Below the pieces are notes generated by a model that worked only from the letters and a program-made list of their open reading frames with translations, was not told where the DNA came from and ran no database searches. The position numbers were made by a program, and so were the translations under genes. 64,000 nt of DNA from an uncultured archaeon (GTDB lineage: Archaea > Halobacteriota > Methanosarcinia > Methanosarcinales > Methanoperedenaceae). The DNA is taken from positions 18,323-82,322 of the forward strand of contig CABMIB010000062.1 of the NCBI GenBank assembly GCA_902386135.1, read 5' to 3'. Positions 62,224 through 64,000 of this stretch are shown piece after piece (the first letter of the stretch is position 1; the number at the start of each line of letters is the position of its first letter).

Positions 62224-62631
62224 TTATTTCCCAGTCAGCATAATTGCAGCTTTTATCTCCTTCAACACGAAGGCGGCATCTTCAAAAGCTTTTTTTGCAT
62301 CTCCTGAGGTAAAGTCTCTTTCTCCATAGAAAGAAGGCGCTCTTGCCTCGGCTAACCATCTTGAAATTCGTTCAATCTCTTTTAGTGCGTCTTTCTTAAA
62401 AGAGAGCTTTTTACCAGCCTCTATAGCAAAAACAAAGCCTGCATCATGGACTTTTGGATAATCTATACCGAGCATTCGCAGGCATCCTTTAAGAGAGAGT
62501 TCTACTACCTCCTGCGCCCTCCTGACCGCGAGATTATAGCTTTTCTCTTCCACGGCATTTTTAAGGTCTTTCTCGAATATCCAATCAGCTTCTTTTAACA
62601 ATTTCTCGCCCTGCTCCCTGTTCGTGGTCAT
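62224..62631 (-). CDS. HEPN-domain protein
   Basis: A 135-residue all-helical HEPN protein: KEADWIFEKDLKNAVEEKSYNLAVRRAQEVVELSLKGCLRML, then VHDAGFVF and APSFYGERDF near the end, the pattern of the nucleotidyltransferase-associated HEPN family. The R-x4-6-H motif of RNase-type HEPN toxins is not clearly present, so it may be a catalytically different or inactive member. It overlaps the MNT gene by 4 bp and is translated after it. Confidence 0.85.
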   Translation of the reverse strand: MTTNREQGEKLLKEADWIFEKDLKNAVEEKSYNLAVRRAQEVVELSLKGCLRMLGIDYPKVHDAGFVFAIEAGKKLSFKKDALKEIERISRWLAEARAPSFYGERDFTSGDAKKAFEDAAFVLKEIKAAIMLTGK

Positions 62632-63116
62632 AGCTCAATGACTTCCCCAGGCGCTATATCAGGTTTCAGGTTCCAGTACCATGTTTTATCCTCAAGCACG
62701 ACTTTTTTCGATCCCAGTTGCAAAAGCCTGTTTTTGAGTTCTTTTAGCCTGTTTTTGAAAAAATTGTTTTTATCGTATAGGATTATAGAGGCATCGATCA
62801 TATCCAGAAAGATATTGCGGTTTTCCATTGCTTCTTCCTTAGATAAGACAATACAACTGAAAATCGGCGGGGCGGTGGTTTCTAAGGCGCTTTCCCGTAG
62901 TTTCAGCTCAATACCTATTACAGGTTCCAGGCGCTCATAATAAACTGCCGGGGCATCTTTGAGGATGATGAGTAGGTCGATGTCACTTTCGGCACCTGCT
63001 GTACCTCTTGCAACTGAGCCGTAAAGGACGAGTGAGATGAGGCTGTCTTTGTACTTTCCCAGAAGTAATTGCTTGAAGTTGTTAAGGATTTGTTTGTAAT
63101 CTTGATATCCGCACAT
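62628..63116 (-). CDS. MNT-type minimal nucleotidyltransferase
   Basis: A 162-residue protein with the minimal nucleotidyltransferase motif LYGSVARGTAGAESDIDLLI (Gly33-Ser34 and Asp45/Asp47), followed by a beta strand with IGIELKLRE carrying the third acidic residue region. In MNT-HEPN pairs this partner modifies (AMPylates) the HEPN toxin. It is first in the minus-strand pair. It lies between an aminotransferase gene and an AlbA_2 gene close to an IS element. Confidence 0.88.
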   Translation of the reverse strand: MCGYQDYKQILNNFKQLLLGKYKDSLISLVLYGSVARGTAGAESDIDLLIILKDAPAVYYERLEPVIGIELKLRESALETTAPPIFSCIVLSKEEAMENRNIFLDMIDASIILYDKNNFFKNRLKELKNRLLQLGSKKVVLEDKTWYWNLKPDIAPGEVIEL

Positions 63117-63187
63117 GTTCTGCTCACTTTATAATTTTCGATTTTGGTTTATAGTTGTTTCATGTAGAAGTGTCTCTTTAAATTAGT

Positions 63188-63910
63188 ATGGGTAATAAGT
63201 TATATATTAGTATTACTGTAAAAATAAATGATAATATGGTACTAAAAGAAGAAATTAAAAAATTGTTTAAGATAAATGAAGGCGTACGACTCGATTTTAA
63301 AAGAAGTGAATTTCTTAGAGATGATAATAAAAACATTGCTAAAGCTTTAGCTGCATTTGCTAATTATGAAGGTGGGATTTTACTGGTTGGTGTTACTGAT
63401 AATTATGAGATTGAAGGCATGAAATTTAATAAAAGAGATGAAGAAAAAATAATGCAAATTGCAAAAGATAGCTGCCAACCACCAATTACCCCTGAATTTT
63501 CACTTGTAAGTTTCGATGAAGGCGATATATACCATATAAATATATTAAAAGCTGAAAGACCTGTGAAAACCAACGACCGATGGTATATTCGGCATGGATC
63601 AACTATCCGCACAATGGAATACGAGGAATTAATAAATTATAATAAAAAATCAAAACCAATTTTTTCGTATACAGAGAAAGAAGAACTTGATATTAAGGAC
63701 ATTTTATTGAAAGAAAATAAACAAAATATTTTGATTCAGGGAAGCAAAGAAATACCCTATTTAGAATCAAAATCAACAAAGGGTAGAGCAGCAGAGTGCA
63801 CAATCTATGCTAAAGTTTCTAATCAATTCCCTGAAAAAGCTTACTATTTAGAGACGCATATTAATCATATTACAGAGAATTTTGAAAAACTTAAACTTCA
63901 CAATATTTAA
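63188..63910 (+). CDS. AlbA_2 (Schlafen-type) ATP-binding domain protein
   Basis: A 240-residue protein whose first 140 residues are an AlbA_2 domain: EGVRLDFKRSEFLRD, NIAKALAAFANYEGGILLVGVTD, YHINILKAERPVKTNDRWYIRHGSTIRTM. The C-terminal 100 residues are unassigned. Such proteins act as putative transcription or defence-associated regulators. ATG 63236 is an alternative start that fits the domain edge better. It is divergent from the MNT-HEPN pair, and a transposase begins 25 bp after its stop. Confidence 0.8.
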   Translation: MGNKLYISITVKINDNMVLKEEIKKLFKINEGVRLDFKRSEFLRDDNKNIAKALAAFANYEGGILLVGVTDNYEIEGMKFNKRDEEKIMQIAKDSCQPPITPEFSLVSFDEGDIYHINILKAERPVKTNDRWYIRHGSTIRTMEYEELINYNKKSKPIFSYTEKEELDIKDILLKENKQNILIQGSKEIPYLESKSTKGRAAECTIYAKVSNQFPEKAYYLETHINHITENFEKLKLHNI

Positions 63911-63935
63911 TACATAAGAACTATATTTAGATAAC

Positions 63936-64000
63936 ATGTCATCGTTTATTGATTTTGCATTTCAAGAAGAATACGAGCGAGTGAAACGATTGGGAGATAG
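63936..64000 (+). mobile_element. IS5-type transposase, 5' end only
   Basis: The last 65 bases open a frame at ATG 63936 reading MSSFIDFAFQEEYERVKRLGD, the typical beginning of IS5-family transposases in Methanosarcina-type archaea, and truncated here by the window edge. It matches the remnant at 21744-21932. The IS left end should lie within 63911-63935, but I cannot define the terminal repeat. Confidence 0.7.

Overview
The window reads as a piece of a euryarchaeal chromosome. The anchor is the block at 56.4-62.1 kb: TrmY, Pus10, ribosomal protein L21e, RNA polymerase subunit Rpo4/F, a DUF655 protein and the rRNA dimethyladenosine transferase KsgA/RsmA. L21e, Rpo4 and archaeal Pus10 exclude a bacterium. 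I favour the class Methanosarcinia (a methanogen or an ANME relative such as Methanoperedens), because of the gene order and the style of the IS5-type transposase at the right edge. That placement is inference.

About 55 kb (1.2-56.2 kb) is one very large, mostly co-directional surface-glycan locus of bacterial character, apparently assembled from modules. 1.2-6.3 kb: a legionaminic-acid-type nonulosonate pathway (LegB, LegC, an N-formyltransferase where LegH would be, LegI, LegG), completed at 14.3-16.0 kb by a CBS-domain nucleotidyltransferase (PtmE-like) and a CMP-nonulosonate synthetase. Nested inside it, 6.3-14.1 kb: a dTDP-Fuc4N pathway (RmlA, RmlB, RffA) together with an ArnC-like polyprenyl-phosphate glycosyltransferase, two ArnE/ArnF-like small flippase subunits, a WbqC protein and a GT-C membrane transferase. 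16.1-18.8 kb: a possible nonulosonate transferase and a Wzx-type flippase. 19.0-29.0 kb: an HpaI-type pyruvate aldolase, a KdsB-like cytidylyltransferase, a 2-hydroxyacid dehydrogenase, a cyclase, a HAD phosphatase, an epimerase and methyltransferases, which together suggest an unusual route to a CMP-3-deoxy-ulosonic acid. 29.0-32.5 kb: a CDP-6-deoxyhexose/amino sugar module. 32.5-42.4 kb: glycosyltransferases, B12-type radical SAM, deacetylase, FemAB-like protein, Wzy-like polymerase and a YdcF protein. 42.7-50.5 kb: a UDP-L-FucNAc block with a PglC/WcaJ-type initiating phosphoglycosyltransferase and a WbpM-type dehydratase. 50.6-56.2 kb: a PMT-like membrane transferase, a second flippase and two convergent GT4 genes. 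The parts required for a lipid-linked, Wzx/Wzy-style polymer and for late, outside-facing decoration are therefore all present.

Several genes carry single-base lesions visible directly in the sequence: an ArnE-like gene with a one-base frameshift at a T7 run, a KdsB gene with an in-frame TAA, an epimerase with an in-frame TGA, and a GT4 gene whose only well-placed start codon is ATT. A degraded IS5-type transposase lies at 21.7-21.9 kb and matches the start of the transposase at the right edge.

The left edge has a small AT-hook/coiled-coil/zinc-binding protein preceded by three tandem 12-bp repeats. The right end holds HicBA and MNT-HEPN toxin-antitoxin-type pairs, an alanine-glyoxylate-type aminotransferase and an AlbA_2-domain protein. 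No rRNA, tRNA or CRISPR array was seen.
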